A stretch of DNA of 64,000 bases from Toxoplasma gondii ME49. Taxonomy: Eukaryota; Apicomplexa; Conoidasida; Eucoccidiorida; Sarcocystidae. Under the pieces are notes generated by a model that worked only from the letters and a program-made list of their open reading frames with translations, made no database searches and was not told the origin of the DNA. Positions 1-10,782 of the stretch are shown piece by piece (position 1 is the first letter of the stretch; each line of letters starts with the position of its first letter). The stretch spans positions 124,001-188,000 of the forward strand of contig NC_031474.1 of the NCBI RefSeq assembly GCF_000006565.2, in the 5' to 3' direction. The translations under genes and the position numbers were made by a program.

Positions 1-1067
1 CTCCGAGACATGTGTGCCCTCGTGTAAGTCACCCCGCGTGTTGCCTCTTCAAAGTCTGACGGAGCAGGCGAACTCGTCGCGGATAGTGCGAGAAAGGATC
101 CTTCACATGCCAAAGAGAGTATCACGACATTTGCACTACTTGCACCACGATAGCTAGAAACGATCTGGCGCCTTGGCCACTTAGAATGTGGTTCGCGGAA
201 AAGCTGTATAAGAGGCGCGCAAAAAATGCACGAGTTTCTCTCTGGTATGGGAGCTATTCTTCTTTGGCGTTAGTCTGTAAAGTGAACGGCGCACACAAGT
301 CGATGCCCTTCAGTCTACACAATCAGAAACCGCACTGCTAGGCCTACCTACCCGTGCACCACGAGCAGTGGGGGCTCCCCCAAATTTGGTTAGGACATTT
401 CAACGCCGGCGCTTTTCCAGGAAGAAGTGTTGGCTCTTCATGACCATCATGTTATTGTCAAAAACACGTGTAGGGGCATTCAGCGTCGCCGTGAAACACC
501 ATTTGTGGAGTAGCTGCATGCGCCACGATACACACTTCGGTGGTCCCCCGGCGAACATCATCTGATACGCCACGGCGTTTGCTTAAATCGGAAGAGTGTT
601 CACGCTTGCTCTTCAAAGCAGAATCGTCAGCTACGTCACAACAGAGGACGACTGTTATCGCGTTGTTTCCTCTCCGTGGGGTTACTCGGAAGAGTGTGTC
701 TGAAGCTGTTTCTTCGCTTTGTTGTTTAGGAATGCCTTAATAAGGGGAGCTTGGTGGCGGTTTGCATCTCTTGGTTGTGGTACGGGCGTGTGAATTGTTT
801 TGTGACGGAAAGGGATACCTGAATTTGCTTGAGCTTCCTAGTCTGTGCATGTGGTACGGGACGCAGAGGATTTTCGTACCGAGCCGCAAAGACCATGTGG
901 TTTCAGTGCGGATGTTTCTCAGGAACACTGGGTGTTTCCTGTCTGACGATCTGTTTCGCTGTCTCCTTTGCAGACAAGACCGGCAGTCGAACTGCTACGT
1001 GCCTCATGACAAACAATGGATCAAAGACCAGGCGTTCAAGCACCTCAAGAAGCAGGCTCACGTGTAA
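1..1067 (+). CDS. 3' end of an unidentified protein-coding gene (last two exons, partial)
   Basis: The window opens inside an exon (1-23) that stops at a consensus donor GTAAGT at 24. A pyrimidine-rich acceptor ends at 973. The exon 974-1067 completes the split codon (GT|A, Val), stays open and ends in TAA. The joined C-terminus contains the pieces LRDMCALVQDRQSNCY and WIKDQAFKHLKKQAHV and is hydrophilic and Lys-rich. Frame agreement across the 950-nt intron, normal splice borders and a biased residue content support real coding. I do not recognise the family. The body of the gene lies to the left of the window. The stretch 24-973 looks like intron only. Confidence 0.55.
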
Positions 1068-4000
1068 ACGGCTGCGCGACTCCGATAGCTTTTTATTGCC
1101 GACGGTGGATGAGTTTTAAAGCCGTGGCTTCACGCAGATGTAGAAAGCGAACAGAGTCAACAGGCCCAGATATCCACATATTCAGGGGCTGGAGAGACTT
1201 GCACCGTATGCACGTCTGCGTCGGCTTTTTTGGGTCATGATTACGCATGTACATGCACGCACTTGTACCTGTAGAGATGTGCGTCGCTTATTTATAGAGT
1301 TGGCTGACTTGAGGTTCGCGGGCTAGAAAAGATGCGCCAATTTTGTATCCCGTTTTAGGGTTTGCGAGGACAGGCAAGTTTCGTCGTTGTTCCGGGAAAT
1401 ATCGGGTTCTAGTCGACTGGGAAAAAGATACGCTGAATGAGTAATTGTGGCTGTCGTGCGTTGGGCAGCGGATCCCGCCTTTGTCGCTTGAACCAAGGAA
1501 ACAACTGTTTTGAATTTGTTTTAAAAATGCGGCGGTCAAAGCTCCCGGTCCTACAAGTCTCTAAAGCACAAATGGTATGTCAGTGTGGTTCCTCGGCATG
1601 TCTACCGAAGGCACTTCTCTCACTGCTACGTAGGGGAGTCTTTTTCTGTCGCTGAACCTTGCTGGATATCTCGGTCCAGAACAAGACAGGAAACGGGATT
1701 GCTGTACTGTGTGCGAGCGCGAACTCGATCTCTGTGCGCCTCCCGTAGTCTCTCAGGCTGTGAACAATTAGACCTACACACCCTCTGAACTCTTTAGCGG
1801 TCATGAGGTGACCAAAAGCGCATTTAAGCATTGGCACAAATCCGAGAGATCCAAACAGGAAACCCGACAGCAGTCCCGGAAGGAGATCGACGCGTCCAGT
1901 ACAGGGGACCTAGCAGAGCAATGGATTCCCTGTATGTGAAAGAACTTTCCTGACTCCCTGCTCGAACTGGGGGTTTCAACTCTAGAAAAGAGCTCCAACG
2001 GAGCGGCGAGTTCCCGACAGCAAATCGCAAACAAAAAGAAGCGAATACCTTTAACACCCCAAAGGCACTGCTGTCGTTTGCTTGCACAGAACAGATAGGC
2101 GAGCGAGCAGAGTCATCGCAGACAGCCTATTCCCCCGTAACTCGGAAGTTTTGGTGGAAGGTTTTTTCCGGTAGTTTTTCCCTGGGGGTCTTTCTAACAG
2201 AGCTCTGTGAACCAAAAAAATCTCGTTGAAGTGGTTTCAAACACACAAAACAATAAACAAAAGAGCTTTCAGTCTTTGAAGCACTTAACCCTTTCTGCGT
2301 CCCTTGGTTTCCTAAGACGTCACGTGCCAGAGGGGGGCTCCGGTGAAAAAACACCTGGTGGCGTCATGCAGTCTGGTACAAAGAGCCCCGCTACAAACGA
2401 CAGGAACCATTTTCTGTGCCAAGCTTCGCGGCACTCTTTGCCATGTTACTGTATTTTGGCTGTAGGCAAAATGACTTTTTATCGGTAAACGAGTGTTGAA
2501 AGCGTTATGTCGGCCTCAAGTGTGTAGAAATTTCCCACTTCCGTCGGAGGCGACATCCGAGACACTTACGTTGTGATGCCTGGACACAGGAAGGAATTGT
2601 AGCAGGAAACACGGAACTCGGGCGCGCGAGAGGCAGCGAATCAGTGCGAACGTTGAAAAACCAATACGACCGTTGCTCGTCTAGCTACGAGCGAAGCGTT
2701 CAAAAAGACGAAAAACAACGTCCGATGCGAGAGATCACATTAACAGGAAAGTGGTGGCATGTCCACGAGGTGTTCCTGGTGGCTAGTGATCAGTACCACA
2801 GAACGGGGAGTTTCACTGCATTCTCTGTGTAAAAGGCTTGCTCTCAAGCGAGTTCAAGTATGTTTATGTTCAACAAGACAACAGGCTGGGGTACAGGGAG
2901 GGGGGGGGCTGGGGTATCAGCACTCGAGTGCCAAAGTTCGGTCTTTCAGCGAGCGTAGACAAACTCAAGGTGGACTCAGTGAATTTGAGAGCTTGATCAT
3001 TCTCAGGTTCATACATATCAGTTAACTCATCAAAGGCTGTGAGAACGACATATTGTCAGACTGATCCAGGATATGCTCACCAACAACACTACAAATGAAA
3101 ACGCGCACGAATGTGCAGATGAATGAACTACATTGTCGATTTTCATCAGCTTCCTATTCGCGCTTGTTATCCGTGCCTGTCAAAAAGGTTGATGTAACTC
3201 ATGTCGAATAAACCGAGACTTCATTGTACATAGGATACTGAGATTGACTCCAGTTGTGAGACACAGACAACTGTACAGCCAAACCGGAAATTTGGTTCCG
3301 GCACATAAACGTAACGCGAGAGATCATACTGATATGTACCACGGGACTTAAAAGAGACTGATCGTGTACGTTGTCCGTGGGCTTCAAACTGAAGAAAAGC
3401 GGCAACTTTCACTGTAAGTACAAGTTGTGAGAAAAGGTCAGCATTCGACAGCGTTTCGGGCTGACAAATCTCTTCTGGGGCTCCCGCAAAAGCGCTAGTC
3501 GTTTTTTCTTGTAGTTCGTCTGTCGACTCGTTCAGTTTTCTCTTTTGGCAGGCACGTCGAAGACTGATGGACTAAGCTTACATGCACCACGCCCAATCAG
3601 CATTCCAGAACTCCATTTCTCTATGTGGAGGGGACATTTTTCACACGTCCTCCGTACTGGTTGCGCTTTTCCTGATGTTCGTCATTTGCGTACCGTTTCC
3701 TATCCTCGGGACGTAATCTGTTGTATAGGAATGCTCTGCCAAACTAGTAGAGTTTGCTGTTTTCGTAATGTCACATTACTCCGTGGTCGTACTCTTCGTT
3801 AAGTTCTTGCAGAGGGGGGAAACAGCTGAAAAAAAATGCACGGCGGCCAGAAGTTTAGTGGATTTGTACCTGCCGAAGTCTCTTCAGTTCCTGTCCACTA
3901 GAGGGTTAAGTTAACTTGCGAATTCGAACTTGACTCAAAGTCCTTCGTCCTCGGTCAGGCTTTAAGGCAAGCCAGCGACGTACGCGGTCAGTAAGAGTCT

Positions 4001-4709
4001 CGACCGGAGTCTCTGCAGTTTTTTCATCAGCATTCATCCACGTCTGTCTGCTGCTTCTCGTCACACTCCCGATCGCCGTCTTCTCGAATGGATTTCTCCA
4101 TTTCCAAAACTCAAAAGGCAGCATTATGTAGTCAAACGTACTCAGTTTTAGAGTGTCATTTTAGACTTACGATGCGGCAGAGAAACGCGAGTCTGTTGAC
4201 CACCACTTTCGGGTTCTTTTGGTTTATTGCTGAGCCCTGCCTTGTTGACTTTTCGGTAGTGTTTCTGTCCTTCGTGTGGTACACACGTCTGGCTCCATTC
4301 CCTTGCGCATCACAGCGGAAAAAATTAACTTGGAAACATGTGTTGCCAGCGAGGATCTGTGTCCTTCGTCTGCACTCTTTCGATTCTGCTACTCTTTCCC
4401 GTCTTTCATGTAAATGCAGAAAACGCTTCGTTACGCATTGCGGCTTTTTCTTAGCGAAAGACTTCCGCGAGCGACAAAACGAGTTGTGCTCACAGGGCAC
4501 GTGCCTATGGTGTTCTATATCTTGATCTCCTGTGAAAACTAGGTCCGTACGTCTCACAAGTACAATTAGCGAATGCTCTTTTGGCTTTCATAAACGCAGT
4601 TAAATACTAAACTGTAAGACTGAGTGTGTAGATTCTCTAATCACGTTTCATCAGTAAAATTGATGAAAGCTCTTCTGTTCCTTGTGAACGAAACTGCCTA
4701 AATTACAGA
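1068..4709. other. Intergenic DNA, no gene recognised
   Basis: 3.6 kb between the upstream gene's stop and the next supported start. Open frames here are short, overlap on both strands and show no family motif. The right end (about 4560-4709) is AT-richer and could hold the promoter or 5' UTR of the following gene. The left end is presumably 3' UTR. A short poly-G run lies near 2902. No repeat or RNA gene was seen. Confidence 0.5.
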
Positions 4710-5543
4710 ATGAGTACCCCGCGAGGCACTCCCCACGGTTTCGTCCCTCCCCCCGGCTGGGTCGTTGTGTCTCCAGAAACACGAAGGAGGCTTTTGCTTA
4801 GTGGCAGACCAGGTGAGCCCGAAGTCTCACGTTTTCCAGATGTGACCAGAGCATCCCTCGACCCTCGCTTTTCCGCCAAATTCCCACCTAAGCAAAATAA
4901 CAACGTCGTAAGCGGCTGGGTTGCACTGACCGCACTGTCTGCTGTCGTGGTTCTGCTCGCTCTCGTGAAAATATGCATGCGTCGATGGGCAGGACTTGAC
5001 GCGAGGAGAGCAGCTGTAAAAGAAAAACGAAGACTACGAAGGGAAAGACGACGCAGACAAATGGAATACGATGCTCACAGATACAGTCCGCACCGGGCTG
5101 TTCCCGAGGCAACGCCGGGTCTGGCTGTCGAGAAAAAATCTCTTTCTCCCAGTCGCTTCGTTTCAGCGATGAATGCTACAAACCCATCACATCGCGAGAG
5201 ACACACAACTTGGTGGAACGCACAGACAGAAAGAGTTGCCAGAGAGGCGCCGGCGAAACGATTGAGACGCCATGTTCATCTCTACACGGGACCGAGAGAA
5301 ATAGCGATGCGTCGTGCGACGTTCCGAGATTGGAATTCGCAACCGGGAAACCGTGGACACTTCCACGAATCCGAGGCATGGGGAGAGGCTCTGGAACGCC
5401 AAGCGACAGAGGGTCACAGGAGACCGAAACGCAGACGAAGACACAGAAAGAAAGAGGGGAACGAACTCGAGGAAAAAAGCTTTCTTGAAGGCGTGCTCTA
5501 TCGCCTGCTTATGATGAATGTGTTTCCTCGGCTTAAACGGTAA
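4710..5543 (+). CDS. Hypothetical protein with one membrane segment and a highly basic tail
   Basis: An uninterrupted 277-codon frame starts at ATG 4710. The first ~65 residues are Pro-rich and polar. A single hydrophobic segment follows (about residues 67-91, containing VALTALSAVVVLLALVKIC). After it comes an Arg/Lys-rich region (RRLRRERRRRQ) and a basic second half. This pattern suggests a single-pass membrane protein with a cytosolic basic tail. I do not recognise the family. The stop at 5541 overlaps a possible donor (GTAAAA). If that is used, a frame from an acceptor near 5667 continues for about 85 Cys-rich codons (ELPRECELCQKSVEAV) to about 5922, so the C-terminus may be longer than annotated. 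Confidence 0.55.
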   Translation: MSTPRGTPHGFVPPPGWVVVSPETRRRLLLSGRPGEPEVSRFPDVTRASLDPRFSAKFPPKQNNNVVSGWVALTALSAVVVLLALVKICMRRWAGLDARRAAVKEKRRLRRERRRRQMEYDAHRYSPHRAVPEATPGLAVEKKSLSPSRFVSAMNATNPSHRERHTTWWNAQTERVAREAPAKRLRRHVHLYTGPREIAMRRATFRDWNSQPGNRGHFHESEAWGEALERQATEGHRRPKRRRRHRKKEGNELEEKSFLEGVLYRLLMMNVFPRLKR

Positions 5544-6650
5544 AAAACCTCGTAACTGCTTTTCTGTGTAAAACCCAGACGGAGCGTCTGCACCGACGCT
5601 CCACTGCATTTGCTTGCATGTCGCTGTTCACTGACCACCGACTTTAGTTAAATCCCTGCCTTTCAGTTGCTGTATTGCAAGAGTTTCACGGGTCTTCCAC
5701 ATACACACTAAATGGCTCGAGCAACCCTGCACGTGTAGATGCCACGCTTGGAGCTGCCTTTACGCTCGAACGTTACTGGCGGATGCTAAATGCGCCTGTC
5801 AAGTATCCTTTGCGTTTTTCGGTGAACTGCCGCGAGAATGTGAACTCTGTCAAAAATCCGTGGAAGCAGTCATCAGCTGGAGCCCGTCCAAGAAGTGGTG
5901 TTGGAGAGTGCGTGCTCAGTGAGATACTGAAGAGATATGAAAGACGAGAGTTACGGTTGCTTCACACATCTGCACAAACGCAGCTCTCCCCGCAGAGAAA
6001 GCGGGACCCGACACGGGAGACACAGCGGCGGATACAGCGACCGGGGACAGACTGGAAGGAAAATCGGTGGCAGTTTGCAGAAGCCACAGAGCCTGCGAGG
6101 ACACCCCACCGCTTGCCTTGGTGTCCTTGAAAAAGAAAGCTCACAAGAATCTGCCACGTCACAAAAGCGCCCTCGGCTCCCGGACAAGACGCTTTCCTGT
6201 CTCCACTCAGGAAGAGTGAGAGCCGCATCCGGAAAACCTGACCTTCCTTCTCTCATCCTGGAACTGCTGTTCTCCACTGCTTCTCCTCATCTGCATCTCA
6301 CATCCTTCCTTGGCCGCTGTGCCGACGCAAAAAAGAATATAGACATGCACGTGCAGGTCTTTGTCTCGATACAGCCGAGGGGGCAGCAGATGGACAGGGA
6401 TATCTCCCGGCTTTGCGGAGTCGGCTTGTTCACAAGTGCTGCCGCTATACGCGCTCTTTCCTTCTTGTATACTCGCCTACTCGTAGCCGAGAAAGGCGAG
6501 GAGAAGCATGCCCGCTATCGAACACCACTTAACGACCGGATAATCATTTAGAACGATCGTCACCAAACCAGCGTAGGGCAAAAAAGTCGTCGTCGTCCCC
6601 ACCACATTTGTTCGGTTCAGCCACAACTGCTTCTCTGAAAAAACACGCAT
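5544..6650. other. Unassigned stretch with overlapping open frames
   Basis: Several overlapping frames on both strands, none with a recognisable domain. The best candidate is 5668-5922 on the plus strand, a possible second exon of the gene before it. An alternative plus frame runs 5675-6130. They cannot both be coding and I cannot choose between them by eye. Confidence 0.3.
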
Positions 6651-6930
6651 ACACACATATACATATTATATATATGTATATACATACGGCACGCATCACT
6701 CCCAAACACAAAGGCATACGTAGAAACATGTACACAAATACGTATACATATACATAGGTATATGTATATTTATGTATTTGTACGCATATGTGGATGAATA
6801 CGTGTACACATCTATATCTATATCTCCCTATCTATATCTATATATATTTATATGTATGTTTATCTATTTTTTATCATATGGATTTATACATATGCTTATA
6901 TATATCTATACGTATGTATCTGTATATATA
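6651..6930. repeat. Degenerate TA/GTAT microsatellite block
   Basis: About 280 nt of interrupted TA, GTATAT and CTATAT repeats. It lies downstream of, or within the last intron of, the minus-strand SEC11 gene and has no coding potential. Confidence 0.85.
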
Positions 6931-7646
6931 CGTGGGGGCGTCTGCAGGTGAACTCTGACAAGATCCAACTCGACGAGTGGTGGGGAATTCGAAGAGGTTA
7001 CAGCTAGAGGCGTAAGAACCTTGCAGATTTTCTCGTCTTCCGCATGCAAAACAGCACAGGCATTGTTGCCACCCGCGCTATGCATGCACGCGTACGCAAA
7101 CAAAAAGCACAGATTCAGGTGGATCTCCAGCTAGCCAAGAAGCGGCGAGGTTGTGGAACCGTGTACATTTTTCTCTAAATGGGTCGAACCGACTTGCGTT
7201 TGATGGATTTTCTCTGAGACAGATGCACCAAGATGCCTTAGAACCCTTCCACTTTTGCGTGTAATCGATTCAACATGAAGTGCAAAGAGAAAACGTCTGA
7301 CATGTTTCGACGTCTACGTTTTCCCGAAGGCTGTTTATAGGGTAGCCTACGGTCTGCGGCACTCTGGGCAGTTCGTGGACCTTGGCATTCACTGAAAGCT
7401 ACACATTTCCCTCTGAGTATGTAGGTAGAGAGCTCCACATGTCCTCTAGCTAGGAAGGAAGAAGCACAAGAACTTGCTTCCGCTCTTCGCTTCCAAGTCA
7501 AGTGGAGACCTTGCAGTTTCTTTTGCTGTATGAGCACCGAAGAAAAACGTATCAGAGTACAACGAAGGAACTGTCTGCAAGCGGCCCCCGCGCTGGAGCG
7601 ACGGCTTTTCGCTGACATTCATAAAGACTGAAGAAATTTAACTAAC
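6931..7646. other. Region 3' of the SEC11 exons; last SEC11 exon expected but not found
   Basis: SEC11 exon 3 ends at a donor at 7646. The family's C-terminal part (a stretch ending in a Val-Gly-Arg motif, then a membrane segment) should follow on the minus strand. I looked for the V-G-R and P-Y-V-G patterns on the minus strand from 7646 to about 5550 and saw no convincing match. Nothing else was recognised. Confidence 0.4.
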
Positions 7647-9372
7647 CGGCGTACAGACCCCTGTCATCGACAGAGTTATTGTCTCCCTTCGTCAACATCG
7701 TCATTTCTCCAGCTGAAGTTTCATGCAGCGAGAGCACCCGATGGACGATTGGAATATCTCGACCGTCAACCTGTAAAACACCGCAGCGATGCCGTAGCCT
7801 CGAACGCGAAGATGTAGCAGAGAGTTCTACAAGAATATCGTCACACGCCCTGGACAATGCTGACCATAAAGACAGATCTGTTAAGCACCAAAGAGACACT
7901 TATCCCCATCCCTACATATATAAATATATATATATATATGTATATTTATGTATATATGAATATGAACAAATGCATCTGTGTGAGCCCAGAAATCTTCCGC
8001 ACAGGTCAAGGAGAAAGAGAACCATCCACGATGCAGACGCCTCTTTCTCCCTTGCGAACTCTGTACATCTGTCTGCAGATACACACATATATACAACATA
8101 TTATATATATATGTATATGGACACACATTCACCGATAAACATATCTATACATCCACATCAATATATGTATATATATGTGTATATATCTTTGAATGCAGGT
8201 GAAAGGAGGACTTGCCTTGAAGACAATGATGTCGCCTGCTTTGAGGTCTGGCCCTCGGTCGACGAGAAACAGAATGTCTCCTCTCTGCAGCGCCGGCTCC
8301 ATGGACCCGCTGAGAACGACCACGACGGGAGAGGGAGAGTTGGAGTACACAACCAGAACTCTCCAGAGCATGAGCGCTGCAGAGGAACGCAGAGAAGGAT
8401 GCGCGTCAACTTCCGTGAGTTTGCGTCGCACAGTCAGTGCGTTTGGATGGAAGTCGCGAAGACATACGAGAACGCGAGCCGGTGCAGAAAGGCCTTCAAC
8501 AGCTTCGGACCAACAAGCCAGCACACCGAAAAAACGAAGTGAAAGACCAGCAACGAAGAAAGAGGTCGGAGGAAAGAAAGGTCAAACTTGCATTCCCGCG
8601 ACCGCAGAACACACATCGAAAAAGAAGAGATGCAGACACTGACTCGAGATTCGTAGAGCAACGACGCGCCTCGGTGGCACTGAAGTCTCTCTGTCGCCGA
8701 CGCCGATCTCACAGGTGGATACGCAGACTCCTCCTCGACTTCAGACCATGATCTGCCCGGAAAAAATCTGGAATGCACTAGCGACCCCCGGAAAAACGCC
8801 TCCCTTCTCTGCCCCTCCACTCGCGTCTCACACTTCACAGGTCACCACATATTTCTCTGTCTGTCTACAGACTTTTCTCTTCAGTTCTCTGCGCATGCTT
8901 CTCTCTACCTCCATGCATGGATGTCTCTATGCATGCGATCACCTGCGTCTCTCCCTCTCTCCCTCTCTCCCTCTCTCCCTCTCCGGCTTTTCCTCTCTGC
9001 CTGCGCGCATCTTCCACGATGTGACGAACTCCTTCTTGCGCCCAAGAAAGACTCGAACGCATGTGGGCAGGGAACAAAAGTGGAAGGCAGAAACTGACCT
9101 GTGAAGAGGACGCACAGGAGATTGACGACAGACAAGAGAGCTTCACGGGGGCGTCTGTACACCGAACGGAGTTCGTCTCCGACAGCTTGGAACAGTTGCT
9201 GAATGCAGGCGGGCATGACCGCACGCACTCCCCGCGAAAAACGCGCAAGTTTGTTCTCTTCTTTGACTTCCTCCCCAGAGGGAGGCGTCGCGAGGGCGTC
9301 TGCAACTTTCTTCTGCCGTTTCGACATTTTAGACGAGCGGACGCGCGCGTTCTCGACAGCAAGCGGGAGCAA
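7647..9372 (-). CDS. SEC11: Signal peptidase complex catalytic subunit SEC11 (3' end not located)
   Basis: SEC11 is the ER type I signal peptidase, which removes signal peptides from secretory proteins in the ER membrane. Three exons read in phase: 9372-9099, 8376-8216 and 7770-7647. Counting from the ATG at 9327 (MSKRQKK; another in-frame ATG is at 9372), a hydrophobic segment ([13 protein letters not shown]) precedes the Ser box [11 protein letters not shown] (Ser101). The His box is DIPIVHRV (His140) and the Asp box is [12 protein letters not shown] (Asp160, Asp166). Ser-His-Asp is the eukaryotic/archaeal form of the catalytic set. Intron 2 begins AAG|GCAAGT, a GC-AG intron. Exon 3 ends in phase at a GTTAGT donor, and I could not find the last ~60 residues. 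The gene is head to head with NBP35. The N-terminus is longer than in animal SEC11. Confidence 0.9.
7915..8189. repeat. TA microsatellites in SEC11 intron 2
   Basis: Two clusters of (TA)n and GTATAT repeats (about 7915-7958 and 8092-8189) lie inside the GC-AG intron between SEC11 exons 2 and 3 (7771-8215). Confidence 0.85.
8947..8983. repeat. CTCTCTCC tandem repeat in SEC11 intron 1
   Basis: About four and a half head-to-tail copies of an 8-nt unit CTCTCTCC within the intron 8377-9098. Simple-sequence DNA. Confidence 0.85.
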
Positions 9373-10782
9373 GACTCTGGAGGCGGGGAGGCACTCTCTT
9401 GGTGCAGAGACGAAGTGCCTTGCCAGTTGGCTTCCTCGCAGCGCAGGAGGCAGGAGTGAGACGGAGAACTGCGGACGACGGCGCAGAGAGGCAGCGGGGA
9501 AAGACTTCTCGACACCCGACGCGACCTCACCGACAGCCGGCGACTGCGGCTTCTGTACGGAGGAGATTCACGAACTAAGGGGAAGCTGCAGTGGACACAG
9601 GAGACGCGAGGACGCTCCAAAGAAAAGGAGAAGAAATCAGTGACTTGAACCGCCGACACACAAGAAGCTGGCGAGAGCTGGCGGACGAAAGAAGTCCGCA
9701 AGTTTTACACACCAGAGGCTCACGAAAAAAACGGCTGTAGACGCTCTTGGTGCTGCGTCTCGAACAGGCGGGTCGGGAACTTGATTGTTAGAGAAAAATC
9801 TCTCTTCCGCCTGAACGTACTCACGCCGAAGTGGACGAACAGAGAGCGAAGAGAAAGAAGCGAAGACACACGCGTTTTTGCGCAACTCTCAGCGCGCTTG
9901 TGTGTCTCTGCGCAAGACGAGCAGGCTCGCTTTCGGCTGCATGCCCACGATGCCAGTAAAAAACTCAGAAAGACGGCTTTTCCTGGAAGAATGAAAGCCA
10001 CTCGGAAGCGGAATCGACGCCTTCTCGTTCAAATCCAGAGGGAAAAACTCTTTTTTTTCTTCCAGTTTTCTTCGGATACTTCTCCCGCGGTTGACGCCTC
10101 TAGTAGAGTCGGCGACGCAGTTGTTCCAGCGACTCTCGGCATCAAAAGATATTTTCTTTCTGCCCTGGACCTTCTCGCTTTTTTCTTCCCCTCCCTTCTT
10201 TTGTCTTCCGTTTCTCTCCATCACCTTCTCTCCCTTTCTGAGAGCTTCCTCGGTGTTGTCACATTTCTCTCGAGGAAAGGACCTTTTCTTTTTTGACGCT
10301 CCAGAAGAGACTGGACAGCTCTCGTTCTGCCAGACGGGAGGACTGGCGCGCCGACTTCTTCAAATACGCAACGTCTCTGGGCTCTAAACTCGGTGCAGTG
10401 GGAACAGAAAGACTGCAAATCCCTCCTGGGAGACAACATCGGCTGTACAGACACCGACTCCGACAGGTGTCGATCGAAAAGAAGTCCTGTTTGCGTTTTC
10501 CTCGACCTGAGAAATCCGTGGAGAACAAACTTTCTTTCCATCTCCAGGGTCCTGAGTCCTTCATTCTGCAACCTCTGTTCGAAGAACCTCCTACAGTTCC
10601 AGGTGTATGTACACCTCGGAATGTCTTCCGCACAGCGTGAGTGAGTGATTTTTTTCTCTCTCTTTTCTCCTCTTTTCGGGGGAGAGACTTCGATCTCGGT
10701 CTCCGTTTCCCGTTTGAAGACGAATCGTCTCCTTCTTTATTACTCGGTCTTCCTTTTATTTCGCCACTTCGTATCCCAGAAA
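9373..10782. promoter_or_regulatory. Shared upstream region of the divergent SEC11 and NBP35 genes
   Basis: 1.4 kb separates the two divergent starts and must hold the 5' UTRs and promoters of both. A TGCATGC palindrome, the core recognised by some apicomplexan AP2 factors, lies at 9938-9944. A TGAGACG, resembling an element described in Toxoplasma promoters, lies at 9457-9463. Pyrimidine-rich tracts occur at about 10150-10290 and 10645-10760, just before the NBP35 ATG. Open frames here carry no domain and I treat them as noncoding. The assignment as promoter rests on position; the motifs are short and could be chance. Confidence 0.5.
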
